From an uncultured Lachnospiraceae bacterium (GTDB taxonomy: Bacteria > Bacillota > Clostridia > Lachnospirales > Lachnospiraceae): a stretch of DNA of 64,000 nt. The stretch covers positions 1 through 64,000 of the forward strand of contig CANPXP010000004.1 in assembly GCA_947586255.1 (NCBI GenBank), in the 5' to 3' direction. Below the pieces are notes generated by a model, which saw only the letters and a list, made by a program, of their open reading frames with translations, did no database searches and was not told the origin of the DNA. Every line of letters begins with the position of its first letter. The stretch's first letter is position 1. Positions 25,483-34,002 of the stretch are shown here, in pieces. Position numbers and translations under genes: made by a program.

Positions 25483-25686
25483 TCAATAAATTTTTGGCAG
25501 CTTTTTACTTTTTTCTTCATCACTTCGAGTCAATACATCAACTAATCCATTGCAGAAATCGGCAATAATTGGGCTCGATGCAACATTTACATTATCAGGA
25601 TTCATATGAAATTTTGCTTCCAATAATGCTTTGTGCAAATTCAGCATTACATAATAATCCTTTATTTCTATTTCAATTCCGTCCAA
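25483..25686 (-). CDS. Small hypothetical protein
   Basis: This 67-residue protein is of unknown family. It begins MDGIEIEIKDYYVMLNLHKA and ends in a charged DEEKSKKLPKIY. The start would be TTG at 25684-25686, with AAAGGAG 11 nt upstream; the only nearby ATG is out of frame. It follows the 165-residue gene by 36 nt and is probably co-transcribed. Composition is AT-rich. Moderate doubt remains about whether it is expressed. Confidence 0.5.
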   Translation of the reverse strand: MDGIEIEIKDYYVMLNLHKALLEAKFHMNPDNVNVASSPIIADFCNGLVDVLTRSDEEKSKKLPKIY

Positions 25687-25722
25687 AAAAAATCATTCTC
25701 CTTTGCAGACTTATTCTGGTAT

Positions 25723-26220
25723 TTATAAATCTTTCATTACTCTCAATGATTTGTAAAAAGAAATATCGTTTTCTCCCATAGCATACAGCCACGGGGTATC
25801 CTTTCTGTCCATCTTATATATTTGTCCCCTGTTCATGTCAATATATTGATTGAAGATTTCTATGCATGAATCTATTTTTTCAGTTTCGTAATATTCCTTC
25901 CCCACAATTAGCGTTATCAAAGAGCTTTCTCTATAAATTAAAAGATTATAATCAAAAACGGCTGCCCTATAATCTTTTGGAAGAGAATAGCAGGCAAAAT
26001 CAGTTAGAAGATTTCCGTCTTCAATTTTTTTTAATATTTCTTTCTCTTTACGCGCAACAGTAACTACCTTTTTTGGATATTGTGAACCCGTTACTCCCAA
26101 ATGTGTAATACTGAGTTCAAACATTTGAAATATTCTTTTCATGTCAGTATACCATGCAAGCCAATTGTAATCATCGCGCAGATCACCCCACATCGTTAAT
26201 GAAACGGTAAGGTTATCCAT
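25723..26220 (-). CDS. Hypothetical protein, possibly immunity-like
   Basis: This 165-residue soluble protein has no recognisable family. Visible features are an aromatic N-terminal part (MWGDLRDDYNWLAWYTDMKR), an amphipathic middle, and a second half rich in Tyr and Ile (VFDYNLLIYRESSLITLIVG). The size, acidity and AT-rich isolated setting resemble immunity proteins left over from polymorphic-toxin loci, but no toxin is present, so this is a guess. The ATG is directly readable, with a weak AAGGAGAA site. The gene is not in the style of the GC-rich neighbours. Confidence 0.6.
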   Translation of the reverse strand: MDNLTVSLTMWGDLRDDYNWLAWYTDMKRIFQMFELSITHLGVTGSQYPKKVVTVARKEKEILKKIEDGNLLTDFACYSLPKDYRAAVFDYNLLIYRESSLITLIVGKEYYETEKIDSCIEIFNQYIDMNRGQIYKMDRKDTPWLYAMGENDISFYKSLRVMKDL

Positions 26221-26280
26221 ATCACAGTTCTCCTTTACTCCGAATATAAAACTTTTATATCGTTTGGAATCGTTTATCGT

Positions 26281-27123
26281 CTATCGCGGAAGATACTTTG
26301 CTGAAAGCATTTGGGATAATTCCTTCACAGAGTCGAAAATCAGATGCGGCCGCACTTCCGACGCCCGCGCGTCCTCGACGGACGCCTCGCCGCTCAGTAC
26401 CAGAATGCTTTTTAAGCCGTTGTTCCTGCCCGCGGCGATATCCGTGTAGAGCCGGTCGCCCACCATGGCGATCTGCTCCCGCGCCGTGTTCACCCGCGTG
26501 CAGAGATAGTCGATGATATCCCCGTTGGGCTTGCCGATGACGCGGTCCGGATAGCGGAAGGCCGAGGCGCGGATAAAGGCGTGAATCGCTCCCGCGTCGG
26601 GGATAAACCCCGTCTCCGTCGGACAGTTGTAGTCCGGATGCGTCGCCAGATAGGGAAGTCCCGCCCTGACATGGTCGCAGACCCGGCACATCTTCTCATA
26701 ATTGAGAGAGGTGTCGAAGGCCGTCACCACCACGTCGGGGTGCGCTTCCTCCAGCACGATTCCCGCCTGCCTGAACTCCTCCCGCAGCATGTCATTGCCG
26801 AGCAGAAATATCTTCGCACCCGGAAAGTGCTCCTGCAGATACGCGATGGTGGCCTGTCCCGAGGTGACGATCTTCTCCTCGCCCACGTCAAGCCCCATGC
26901 GGTGCAGCTTCTCCACATAGACGGCCGCATTCTTTGAGGAATTGTTGGTCACAAAGACATAGCTTCTGCCCGTCTCCTCTATCTTATGTAAAAACTCCAT
27001 CGCGCCGTCGATCCACCTCTCTCCGAGGTAGACCGTGCCGTCCATGTCCAGCGCAAAACAGCGGATTCCCTGCAGTATATTGTTTTCGTCCTGATTGACG
27101 GGCGGTAAAGTTTCCTTTTTCAT
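26281..27123 (-). CDS. HAD-IIA family hydrolase (NagD/NagD-like phosphatase)
   Basis: This 280-residue protein has the HAD motifs of subclass IIA: motif I FALDMDGTVYLG near residue 25 (nucleophile Asp), motif II VFVTNNSSKN, the C2 cap in the middle, motif III GKPNGDIIDYLC, and motif IV MVGDRLYTDIAAG. Relatives dephosphorylate nucleotides, sugar phosphates or p-nitrophenyl phosphate; the physiological substrate is unclear. The length is normal. It stands alone between the AT-rich orphans and the YjbR-type gene. Confidence 0.93.
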   Translation of the reverse strand: MKKETLPPVNQDENNILQGIRCFALDMDGTVYLGERWIDGAMEFLHKIEETGRSYVFVTNNSSKNAAVYVEKLHRMGLDVGEEKIVTSGQATIAYLQEHFPGAKIFLLGNDMLREEFRQAGIVLEEAHPDVVVTAFDTSLNYEKMCRVCDHVRAGLPYLATHPDYNCPTETGFIPDAGAIHAFIRASAFRYPDRVIGKPNGDIIDYLCTRVNTAREQIAMVGDRLYTDIAAGRNNGLKSILVLSGEASVEDARASEVRPHLIFDSVKELSQMLSAKYLPR

Positions 27124-27157
27124 CTCTTTCTCTCTCTATCCAATCCTTCCAGCATTC

Positions 27158-27904
27158 TTATTTCAGCGCTTCACTCAAGCTTTTCGGGATACCTCTCGGC
27201 CCTCTCACCGCATGGATCCCGTACTTCTCGCTCAGCACGTCAAAGGTAAACTTATCCGGCGGATAGCGCTTCAGCAGTTTTATCTTCATCAGGCCGGTCA
27301 TGTGGACATTGCCGTCGTCATACGAATAAGGGATATCCGTCTTCGTCACCCTGCACTTGTAGAGAACCGCCGATACCGGCGCGGCGACATACAGGAACAC
27401 GGTATCCCCCTTTTTGATACCTCTGCCCTGTTTCCAGTCAATCTCGTCCGCCTGTGAAAAAGCCGCCTCCACATCGTAATACTTCGGATTGGCCGGGATG
27501 AGCCACTCCTTGGCCGGCCTGTGCGCCTGCTTCGTTTTGACGGAGGCCGTCGCCATATAGCTCTCCTGCAGCCATCTGCAGATCTCGTCAAATTCCACCG
27601 TGCCGTCCAGCAAAATGGAAATCCAATTTCCCCTGGCGATATGATAGCCCCGGAAAAAGCCCTCCTGCCGCACCAGCATATCCGCCAGAAAAGGATCCGC
27701 GATTTTCACGTTCAGAATATCCACCGTCTCTTCCGTGTCCAATCCCAGCTTATCTCCCGGCACATCCATGACAAGTGCGAACCACTTCCGGTTGTCCTCG
27801 TGCCTGAAAACCGCATAGCCCGGAACCCGCCTCCACAGATATTCCGGGGAGACTTTATATTTTTTGGTGATATAAGCCGAAAGCTGTTCTCTGAAAGATT
27901 TCAT
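27158..27904 (-). CDS. MmcQ/YjbR-like protein with a C-terminal EVE-like domain
   Basis: This 248-residue protein has two parts. Residues 1-115 match the MmcQ/YjbR family: YLWRRVPGYAVFRHEDNRKW, FALVMDVPGDKLGL, and DPFLADMLVRQEGFFRGYHI. The second part (about 125-248) reads WLIPANPKYYDVEAAFSQ, IDWKQGRGIKKGDTVFLYVA, and KCRVTKTDIP, which fits an EVE/PUA-like domain. EVE domains bind modified bases and occur in defence and RNA-modification proteins; YjbR proteins have an unclear DNA-binding role. The start is the ATG at 27904 with GAGGAAG upstream. The combination may be a modified-nucleic-acid reader. A single gene, near the CDF gene. Confidence 0.75.
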   Translation of the reverse strand: MKSFREQLSAYITKKYKVSPEYLWRRVPGYAVFRHEDNRKWFALVMDVPGDKLGLDTEETVDILNVKIADPFLADMLVRQEGFFRGYHIARGNWISILLDGTVEFDEICRWLQESYMATASVKTKQAHRPAKEWLIPANPKYYDVEAAFSQADEIDWKQGRGIKKGDTVFLYVAAPVSAVLYKCRVTKTDIPYSYDDGNVHMTGLMKIKLLKRYPPDKFTFDVLSEKYGIHAVRGPRGIPKSLSEALK

Positions 27905-27950
27905 GGCTTCTTCCTCATCTTTTCTCAATCCCGCCCCAGGCGCCATATGC

Positions 27951-29054
27951 CTAATCGCTGACGTCGCTGTCCAGAATCACGATAAATTCATACGCCGCGA
28001 AGCGCTCCTTCATGCGCCTGATGATATCCTGTTCAATCTCTGTCTGGTTCTCCGCCTTGAAATCGATGATCAGGTCAAAGTACACCAGCATCTTCTCCGT
28101 GTCCACATAAAAGCCGTGCATCTGCAGAACCTCCGGGTATTCCCGCACAAGCCCGGCCAGCGCCTCCTTCATCTCGGCGAAAATTCCGCTCATCGTATTG
28201 GAGGCGTAGATGCCGACTGTCAGCACAATGCCAAAGCTTCTGTAGACGTCCTCCGTGATCTGCCTGGTAAGCCCGTGGATCTCTCTGGCAGTCATATCGT
28301 CCGGCACTTCAATATGCACTGAGCCGATCATCCGCTCCGGCCCGTACTGGTGCAGCGCGAGATCGTATGCGCCCAGGACCGCGGGATTTTTGCAGATAAA
28401 ATTCTTGAGCTCGCCGGAAAGCCTGCTGTCCACCCGCGCTCCGATGATATTGCCGAGACTCTCCATCAGGATCTCGATGCCCGCCTTAAAGATAAAGACG
28501 GAAATCACAACGCCCAGAATCCCCTCGATACTGACCGAGAACGCCATGCTGACGCCCGCCGCCGCCAGAGTGGAGAGCGAGATGACGGCGTCCATCATCG
28601 AGTCCGTACCAGAGGCGGTCAGGGACTCCGAGTGATAGGTTCTGCCCGCCTTTTTGATATAACGCCCGAAAATCAGCTTGACGGCCGCTGCAACGGCAAT
28701 GATGACCAGCGACGCCGCGGAATAGCTCGCCGCAGCCGGATGAAGCATTTTGTCGAAGGATTCCCGGAAAGCCGCAAAGCCGGCCAGCAGAATGATGACC
28801 GCCACGGTGACGGAGCTGACATACTCCACCTTTCCGTAGCCGTAGGGATGTTTTCTGTCCGGCGCCCTGTTCGCAAGTTTCGTCCCGATGATGGTGACGA
28901 CCGAGGACAGCGCGTCCGCCAGATTATTGACGCCGTCCAGAATGATCGCGATGGAACTGCTCAGAAAACCCACCGCCAGTTTGAACCCCACCAGCACAAT
29001 GTTGACGACAATGCCCAGCGCGCTTATTCTGATAATTTCCTTCTCCCTGTTCAT
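27951..29054 (-). CDS. Cation diffusion facilitator family transporter
   Basis: This 367-residue CDF protein exports divalent metal (Zn, Mn, Fe, Co) by proton exchange. It has six membrane segments, with the transport-site signatures ILDGVNNLADALSS in helix 2 and SGTDSMMDAVISLST in helix 5, and KHPYGYGKVEYVSS between helices 2 and 3. The C-terminal ~90 residues form the cytosolic dimer domain (IHIEVPDDMTAREIHGLTRQ region). The two Asp of each transport site are present; the metal cannot be named by eye. The ATG at 29054 has GAGGAG 8 nt upstream; about 25 extra codons in frame lack a ribosome site. Confidence 0.92.
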   Translation of the reverse strand: MNREKEIIRISALGIVVNIVLVGFKLAVGFLSSSIAIILDGVNNLADALSSVVTIIGTKLANRAPDRKHPYGYGKVEYVSSVTVAVIILLAGFAAFRESFDKMLHPAAASYSAASLVIIAVAAAVKLIFGRYIKKAGRTYHSESLTASGTDSMMDAVISLSTLAAAGVSMAFSVSIEGILGVVISVFIFKAGIEILMESLGNIIGARVDSRLSGELKNFICKNPAVLGAYDLALHQYGPERMIGSVHIEVPDDMTAREIHGLTRQITEDVYRSFGIVLTVGIYASNTMSGIFAEMKEALAGLVREYPEVLQMHGFYVDTEKMLVYFDLIIDFKAENQTEIEQDIIRRMKERFAAYEFIVILDSDVSD

Positions 29055-29089
29055 CCGTCTTCTCCTCAAAACGTATCTGAAAGCAATCC

Positions 29090-29108
29090 GCCCTCCAAAC
29101 CGGAGGGC
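29090..29108 (-). other. Leader hairpin of the CDF gene
   Basis: A perfect 7-bp inverted repeat (GCCCTCC/GGAGGGC) with a 5-nt loop lies in the short leader of the CDF transporter gene, about 35 nt before the ATG. There is no T run, so it is not a classic terminator. It could affect translation start. Confidence 0.4.
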
Positions 29109-29134
29109 GAAGCCTGTCTGCTCGACCAAGTATT

Positions 29135-29162
29135 ATTTTACCATATTTTATTTTAAATACAA
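29135..29162 (-). promoter_or_regulatory. Sigma-A promoter of the CDF gene
   Basis: On the minus strand -35 TTGTAT (29157-29162), 16 bp, -10 TAAAAT (29135-29140), about 80 nt before the ATG. Confidence 0.5.
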
Positions 29163-29217
29163 TCCGCCAGTGCAAACCACCGGTATTCCTTCATCCGATT
29201 AAATTTTTAAAAGTAAA

Positions 29218-29246
29218 TTGACATATTTTCATCGTCTGCGTATAAT
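29218..29246 (+). promoter_or_regulatory. Consensus sigma-A promoter of the DUF6062 gene
   Basis: TTGACA (29218-29223), exactly 17 bp, TATAAT (29241-29246): a full match to the sigma-A consensus, one of the strongest promoters in the window. Confidence 0.85.
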
Positions 29247-29401
29247 GAATGATGAAGGCGAAATCCGTCATCGAAAATATTGTTCGCTCACCGGAAGCGT
29301 CTAATAAATGTCCGGCTCGAAAATCAAGCCCTATCGAAAGGTAGGGCTATTTCTATCAGCAGGGAGATTATGATTTATCAAGAAAGCGAGGACCGCCGGA
29401 T
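29247..29401 (+). promoter_or_regulatory. Structured leader RNA of the DUF6062 gene
   Basis: The ~145-nt leader has a hairpin near 29251-29272 (GATGA/TCATC arms), a CCGG/CCGG pair around 29291-29315, and a 9-bp stem capped by a GAAA tetraloop at 29327-29348, followed by ATTTCTATC. The last hairpin could attenuate transcription. No known riboswitch consensus fits by eye. Confidence 0.4.
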
Positions 29402-30163
29402 ATGAAAGAACAGCTGTACACGATTCCGTTGAACGACGCCATGAACGCCGACGACGAATGCCCCTTCTGCTACATCGAGCGGAATGTGGAGCAGGACCTG
29501 TTGGATTTCGTGCTGGGCGCCGGTTCCTCCTACATGGAGAGCGACGTCCGCGAGCAGACCGATCTGGCGGGCTTCTGCCGGAATCATTTCAAGAAAATGT
29601 TTGACTACGGCAACACCCTGGGCAACGCCTGGATCCTGAAAACGCACTATATGCAGATCAACCGCGAGATGCAGGAGCAGTTTAAGAACTTCAAACCCGG
29701 AAAGACTTCCCTGAAAGACAAGTTCAAAAAGCAGACCGAGCGGCAGAATCCCATCGGCATCTGGGTGGAGAAGAAGGAACAGTCCTGCTATATCTGCAAG
29801 CGCTACGCCGACACCTACGAGCGCTATCTGGACACATTTTTCGTCATGTACAAGCGGGATCAGGAGTTTCGCGACAAGGTGAAGAACGGCAAGGGGTTCT
29901 GCCTGCACCACTTCGGCGATCTGTGCGAGGCCGCAGACAGCCGCTTAAACGACAGGGAGAAAGCGGAGTTCTACGACACGGTATTCCCGCTGATGGAGCG
30001 CAACATGGCGCGTCTCTCAGAAGATGTGTCGTGGCTGGTGGAGAAGTTCGACTACCGCAACAAGGACGCCGACTGGAAGAACTCGAAGGACGCGATCCAG
30101 CGCGGCATGCAGAAATTAAAGGGCGGCTATCCCGCCGACCCGCCCTATAAGATGAACAAATAA
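29402..30163 (+). CDS. DUF6062 family protein
   Basis: This 253-residue protein is a conserved clostridial family of unknown function. It has four cysteine pairs or centres: CPFCYIE near residue 20, GFCRNHF near 60, SCYICKRY near 125, and GFCLHHFGDLC near 165. The CxxC and CxxH spacing suggests metal binding. It is highly charged and soluble. It has its own consensus promoter, a structured leader and a terminator at 30187-30220, so it is a well-expressed single gene. It is one of four plus-strand genes here. Function cannot be given. Confidence 0.85.
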   Translation: MKEQLYTIPLNDAMNADDECPFCYIERNVEQDLLDFVLGAGSSYMESDVREQTDLAGFCRNHFKKMFDYGNTLGNAWILKTHYMQINREMQEQFKNFKPGKTSLKDKFKKQTERQNPIGIWVEKKEQSCYICKRYADTYERYLDTFFVMYKRDQEFRDKVKNGKGFCLHHFGDLCEAADSRLNDREKAEFYDTVFPLMERNMARLSEDVSWLVEKFDYRNKDADWKNSKDAIQRGMQKLKGGYPADPPYKMNK

Positions 30164-30186
30164 AACAGGCGCTCTTGCGCGCATTC

Positions 30187-30220
30187 AAAAATGACACCGG
30201 CCCTCGCCGATGTCATTTTT
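30187..30220 (+). terminator. Intrinsic terminator shared by DUF6062 and the 137-residue gene
   Basis: A 15-bp inverted repeat with one mismatch (30187-30201 with 30206-30220) has A and T tracts at its ends, so it works in both directions between two convergent genes. Confidence 0.8.
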
Positions 30221-30279
30221 ATCTGCCGGGCGCTGCCCGCACAGCCATATGTTCACACCTGCACAGCTTACCGGGGCGC

Positions 30280-30693
30280 TCACATAGCGTCCATGGAGCC
30301 GTCGCTGTCGTCGTCAAAGAATTCCTCCACTTTGACTTCCGCCTGATCCGCAGCCTTCTTAACGGTGCCCGCAGCCTCTTTCACCGTGTCCGCGGCCTTC
30401 TCCGCCGTATCTTTCACGGCGCCTACAACCTTGTCTGAGGTCTCCGCCGTCGCCGCTTTCAGCCCTTCCTTAAATTCCTCCGCTTTCTCCAGATCCAGAT
30501 CGACATAGCTGCGGTCCGCTTCCTTCGACGTCTCATCCTCCTCCAGATCATCGTCGAAATTATCGAAATCGTCGTCATCGTCAAAGCTTTCGTCCGCAAA
30601 GCGGTTCTTGCCCTGCAGATAGTAGTACGCGCCTGCCGCCGCCGCGCCGAGCGCCGCCGTCGCCATCAGAAATTTACCGAATTTTTTTGCCAT
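30280..30693 (-). CDS. Small membrane-anchored acidic protein (YtxH-like)
   Basis: This 137-residue protein starts with KKFGKFLMATAALGAAAAGA, a single hydrophobic helix followed by YYYLQGKNRF. The following stretch is strongly acidic, with an Asp-rich run near residues 37-50. The second half is a Lys/Ala-rich amphipathic repeat (DKVVGAVKDTAEKAADTVKE, then AAGTVKKAADQAE) like YtxH/LEA-type proteins. It probably tethers a helical coil to the membrane. AAAGGAG precedes the ATG. Function unknown; general stress relatives exist. Confidence 0.7.
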   Translation of the reverse strand: MAKKFGKFLMATAALGAAAAGAYYYLQGKNRFADESFDDDDDFDNFDDDLEEDETSKEADRSYVDLDLEKAEEFKEGLKAATAETSDKVVGAVKDTAEKAADTVKEAAGTVKKAADQAEVKVEEFFDDDSDGSMDAM

Positions 30694-30727
30694 GAGGGTC
30701 TCCTTTCACCGACTCGTTGTGTTGTAT

Positions 30728-30756
30728 TGTATAATATACTAATACTATTTTACCAA
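30728..30756 (-). promoter_or_regulatory. Sigma-A promoter of the 137-residue gene
   Basis: On the minus strand -35 TTGGTA (30751-30756), 17 bp, -10 TATACA (30728-30733), 35 nt before the ATG. The remaining ~230 bases up to the TetR gene are AT-rich and show no gene. Confidence 0.5.
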
Positions 30757-30990
30757 ATTGAAAAGGGAATATGTACAAAAAAATATCTTTTTTTCCGCTG
30801 TCACCGCCTCAGACACAACATCTTGTATCTCGAAAAGTTTTTGGAACAAGTTTCCCCGCAGACATTGAACCGGCCGCCTTTTTGTGATATATTAAAATTC
30901 GACTCATAAAGTCAATATATGGGATTCGCTGTTTCATAATGCATATAATTCCGTATATATTTTACAATCGCAAAGCGCACGGGAAGTACT

Positions 30991-31593
30991 ATGAACGAAA
31001 AATTTTTTGATCTGAAAAAAGAGAAGCAGGACCGCATGATCAATGCCGCCCTGAAAATATTCGCGGCGAACGGCTACAAGCACGCCAGCACGGACGACAT
31101 CGTGGCCGAAGCCGGCATCAGCAAGGGGCTTCTGTTCCATTATTTCGGAAGCAAGATCGGCCTCTATACCTTTCTGTACGACTACAGCGTCCGCTTTATG
31201 AAGCTGGAGCTGACGACGGGCGTATCCTCCACGGCCAGCGACTACTTCGAGATCCGCAAGCAGATCGAGTTCGCGAAAATGCAGGTGCTGAAAAACTACC
31301 CGTACATGCAGCGTTTCCTGGAGCGCTGCGCCTCCGAGACCTCGGCTGAAGCTCTCGCTGCGACCGGCGAACAGCGCGGCGCGATCTGGGAGCTGTACAA
31401 CAGTCTGAAGGAACAGGCTGACCGTGATCTCTTTGCGGCAAATGTGTCTTTCGAGAAACTGGATACCATGCTGGACTATACGATCAGCGGCCTGATGGCG
31501 GCCCACGCCGCGCAAGCCTCCTTCCGCCCCGAGAGCTTCTACGAGGAGGCCGTCTCCTATCTCGACATGATGCGCGAGATCGCGTACAGATAA
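30991..31593 (+). CDS. TetR/AcrR-family transcriptional regulator
   Basis: This 200-residue repressor-type protein has the TetR helix-turn-helix at residues 14-57: MINAALKIFAANGYKHASTD, DIVAEAGISKGLLFHYFGSK. The ligand domain that follows is helical and not diagnostic. A GGGAAG site precedes the ATG. It converges with the MocR-type gene, 8 nt away from its end, and has no obvious target on its own strand. Its ligand is unknown. Confidence 0.9.
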   Translation: MNEKFFDLKKEKQDRMINAALKIFAANGYKHASTDDIVAEAGISKGLLFHYFGSKIGLYTFLYDYSVRFMKLELTTGVSSTASDYFEIRKQIEFAKMQVLKNYPYMQRFLERCASETSAEALAATGEQRGAIWELYNSLKEQADRDLFAANVSFEKLDTMLDYTISGLMAAHAAQASFRPESFYEEAVSYLDMMREIAYR

Positions 31594-31601
31594 AGTGTGA
31601 C

Positions 31602-33065
31602 TCAGCCGCCTCTGTCGATCCCCCAGGCGGCTGCCAGACGTCCCACGCCCTCCCGTATCTCCTCTGCGGTCAGACCGCCGTATCCCAGAATCAGCATAGC
31701 GTCCTCCGTATCCCGCTCTCTCTCCTGTTTCTTCACCGCAGCGCTTTCGCTTTCCATATCACGCATCCGAAAATCGCGCATCCGATAGACCTTCACATCC
31801 GCCTCCGCGGCAAGGCGCGCCAGTTCTTCCTCGGAACGGCCTCTCCTGTCCGTCAGAATCATATGCAGCCCGGCGCTGTTTCCCGAAATCCGGAAATCCG
31901 TTTCAAAATCCCGCAGTTCGTCCAGCAAAAGATCGTGCTTCTCCCGATACCGCTTGCGCATCTTGTTCAGGTACCGCTCGAAATAACCGTCCCGGATAAA
32001 CTCGTTCAGAATCGTCTGATCAATTCTCGATACGGTGGAGGAGTAGAAGCCGCACTCCTCCCGGTACTTTGCGAGGAGCGGATAGGGCAGCACCATGTAG
32101 CTGACGCGGATCGCCGGGGCGATCGCCTTGGAGAACGTGCCGATATAGACTACTTTGCCGTCCGTGTCCGACGCCTGCAGAGACGGCAGCGGCTTGCCCC
32201 TGTAGCGGAATTCGCTGTCATAGTCGTCCTCGATGAGATAGCGTTCCGGCTTCTCGGAGGCCCACTTCAGCAGCTCCATGCGCCTGCCGATCGGCATGGA
32301 GATACCCGTCGGGTACTGATGCGACGGCATCACGTACGCCACCTGCGCGTCGGTCCTGCGCAGCCGGTCCGTCCGCATGCCGTTCTCGTCCATCGGAATC
32401 AGCGATACCGGATAGGCGCACGAGCGAAATATTCGATAAGCCCTGACATAGGTGGGATTTTCCATCGCCACATGAACGTGGCGGCCAAGTATTTTTTCCA
32501 GTAAGAGAAGCAGGTAGTCGTTCCCCGCTCCGACAACGATCTGTTCCGGCGCGCAGCTGACGCCCCGCGACCCGTGCAGATAACGGCATATGGTCGTTCT
32601 CAGCTGCAAGTCGCCCTGCGGCTCCCCTAGGGAGAACATCTGGCTGTTGGCGTCCACCAGAATGTTTTTGGTGATCTTCTTCCATGTCGCATACGGGAAA
32701 AAGCGCATGTCGATCGCGGTGGGAGAAAAATCATAGCGCGCCGAGGCCGGTCCGGAAGCATCCGGCGACGCCGCCCGGCTCTTCGGCGCCTCGTCGAGCG
32801 CGCAGAGCTCCTCGAAGGCGTTGACAAAATATCCCCTGCGGGGTCTCGCCTCCACATAACCCTCCGTCACCAGCTGATCGTAGGCCATATCCACCGTCGT
32901 TCTCGACACCTGCAGATACTCCGCCAAAAAACGAGCCGAGGGCAGCTTCTCGTTTCGAAGAAGATGCCCCGACCTGATTTCGTTTCTGATATATTCATAA
33001 ATCTGCTCGTAGAGCGTCCTGCCGCTCTCCGGCTGTAACTGGATATGAATCGGTAATTCTTTCAT
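31602..33065 (-). CDS. MocR/PdxR-type regulator (GntR helix-turn-helix plus aminotransferase domain)
   Basis: This 487-residue protein fuses an N-terminal GntR winged helix (TLYEQIYEYIRNEIRSGHLL, LPSARFLAEYLQVSRTTVDM) to a fold-type I aminotransferase-like domain from about residue 115. The PLP lysine lies in YIGTFSKAIAPAIRVSY, and the pocket shows VGAGNDYLLLLL and LIEDDYDSEFRYRG. PdxR relatives control vitamin B6 synthesis, others GABA or taurine use; no pdx genes are adjacent, so the target is unknown. It lies directly before the DUF2225 gene in the genome order. Confidence 0.93.
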   Translation of the reverse strand: MKELPIHIQLQPESGRTLYEQIYEYIRNEIRSGHLLRNEKLPSARFLAEYLQVSRTTVDMAYDQLVTEGYVEARPRRGYFVNAFEELCALDEAPKSRAASPDASGPASARYDFSPTAIDMRFFPYATWKKITKNILVDANSQMFSLGEPQGDLQLRTTICRYLHGSRGVSCAPEQIVVGAGNDYLLLLLEKILGRHVHVAMENPTYVRAYRIFRSCAYPVSLIPMDENGMRTDRLRRTDAQVAYVMPSHQYPTGISMPIGRRMELLKWASEKPERYLIEDDYDSEFRYRGKPLPSLQASDTDGKVVYIGTFSKAIAPAIRVSYMVLPYPLLAKYREECGFYSSTVSRIDQTILNEFIRDGYFERYLNKMRKRYREKHDLLLDELRDFETDFRISGNSAGLHMILTDRRGRSEEELARLAAEADVKVYRMRDFRMRDMESESAAVKKQERERDTEDAMLILGYGGLTAEEIREGVGRLAAAWGIDRGG

Positions 33066-33082
33066 AGATTCCGGTCCGCCGC

Positions 33083-33946
33083 TTACTTCTTGGCGGCATT
33101 CTTTTCCTTGATCTTCTGCATCAGCATCTCCTTGACGTCTCTCGCCTTATCCTTCATGCGCGGATTCGCCGTAGTAGACTGCAGGATACCCTGAATCAGA
33201 CGGCTGGAAAGATCGTACTGGTCGAACCGCATCGCCGTGACCGCGATCAGGTAGTCCACCGTGGGCTCATCCATGCCGCACATCGGAAAGTTCTCGGTCT
33301 GTCTGGCCGCCAGAAAACCCTCCAGCGCATTTTTCAAAAACTCGTTCTCCTCGTCCGCGCACTGTTTCTTCTGCGCCTCGTAGTCCGGCAGATTCTTGTC
33401 GAGATGCTCCGCCTTGCCGCGCAGCAGCCACGCCGTCTTCAGACAGATATACGCCTTCTCGCTGGGTCTGGTCTGCTTGACGATCGCGTTCACAAGCGTC
33501 AGCTTGTAGCGCTCCAGCGCCTCGTCGTAGGTATAGATTTCTCTCGTGTCCTTCTGCGGCTTGAAGGTCGCGCTGATCTTCTCCCTGATATTCTTCATCT
33601 GCGGCGACGTCACGAACTTAAAGAATCTGCTCAGCGCCGCATAGCCGCAGTCCGGGCACATGATAACGTCGTATTTCAACAGATCGATCTGCTCATAGCG
33701 GGGCCGCAGATCCAAGTCGCTTCCCGCCAGCTTCGCCTTGCCGATCTTGACTGTCCTCGCCTTGAATTCTTTATCGCAGATCGGGCAGGTGAACGACTTG
33801 TCGAACAGGAAATCCTGCTCCTGCACGACCGGCGCCGCAGGCTTTCCGTCCGCCCCCTTCTCCGCTTTCTTCTGGCTCTCATAGAGATCCATATTTTCCA
33901 GATTTCCCAATCCGAACTGCTCTAATCCTGACAACAATCCTGCCAT
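33083..33946 (-). CDS. DUF2225 family protein
   Basis: This 287-residue protein matches DUF2225. It has two CxxC pairs of a zinc-ribbon-like region, FTCPICDKEFKAR near residue 57 and IMCPDCGYAALSR near 98, with the conserved RPRYEQIDLLKYDV between them. The C-terminal half is helical and repeat-like (TYDEALERYKLTLVNAIVKQ, KAYICLKTAWLLRGKAEHLD), as in TPR-containing members. Function unknown. The ATG at 33946 has GGAGGAA upstream; an in-frame ATG 18 nt before has none. It lies next to glnS. Confidence 0.85.
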   Translation of the reverse strand: MAGLLSGLEQFGLGNLENMDLYESQKKAEKGADGKPAAPVVQEQDFLFDKSFTCPICDKEFKARTVKIGKAKLAGSDLDLRPRYEQIDLLKYDVIMCPDCGYAALSRFFKFVTSPQMKNIREKISATFKPQKDTREIYTYDEALERYKLTLVNAIVKQTRPSEKAYICLKTAWLLRGKAEHLDKNLPDYEAQKKQCADEENEFLKNALEGFLAARQTENFPMCGMDEPTVDYLIAVTAMRFDQYDLSSRLIQGILQSTTANPRMKDKARDVKEMLMQKIKEKNAAKK

Positions 33947-34002
33947 CGTACTTCCTCCAATCACTGCTTCCGCATATCGCTATCTTTTATTTTCTCACAA
34001 AT

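Noticed and set aside
29247..29401. A c-di-GMP riboswitch before the DUF6062 gene
   Set aside because: A GAAA-capped stem is visible, but the conserved GGCAAACC and the second receptor stem are not.
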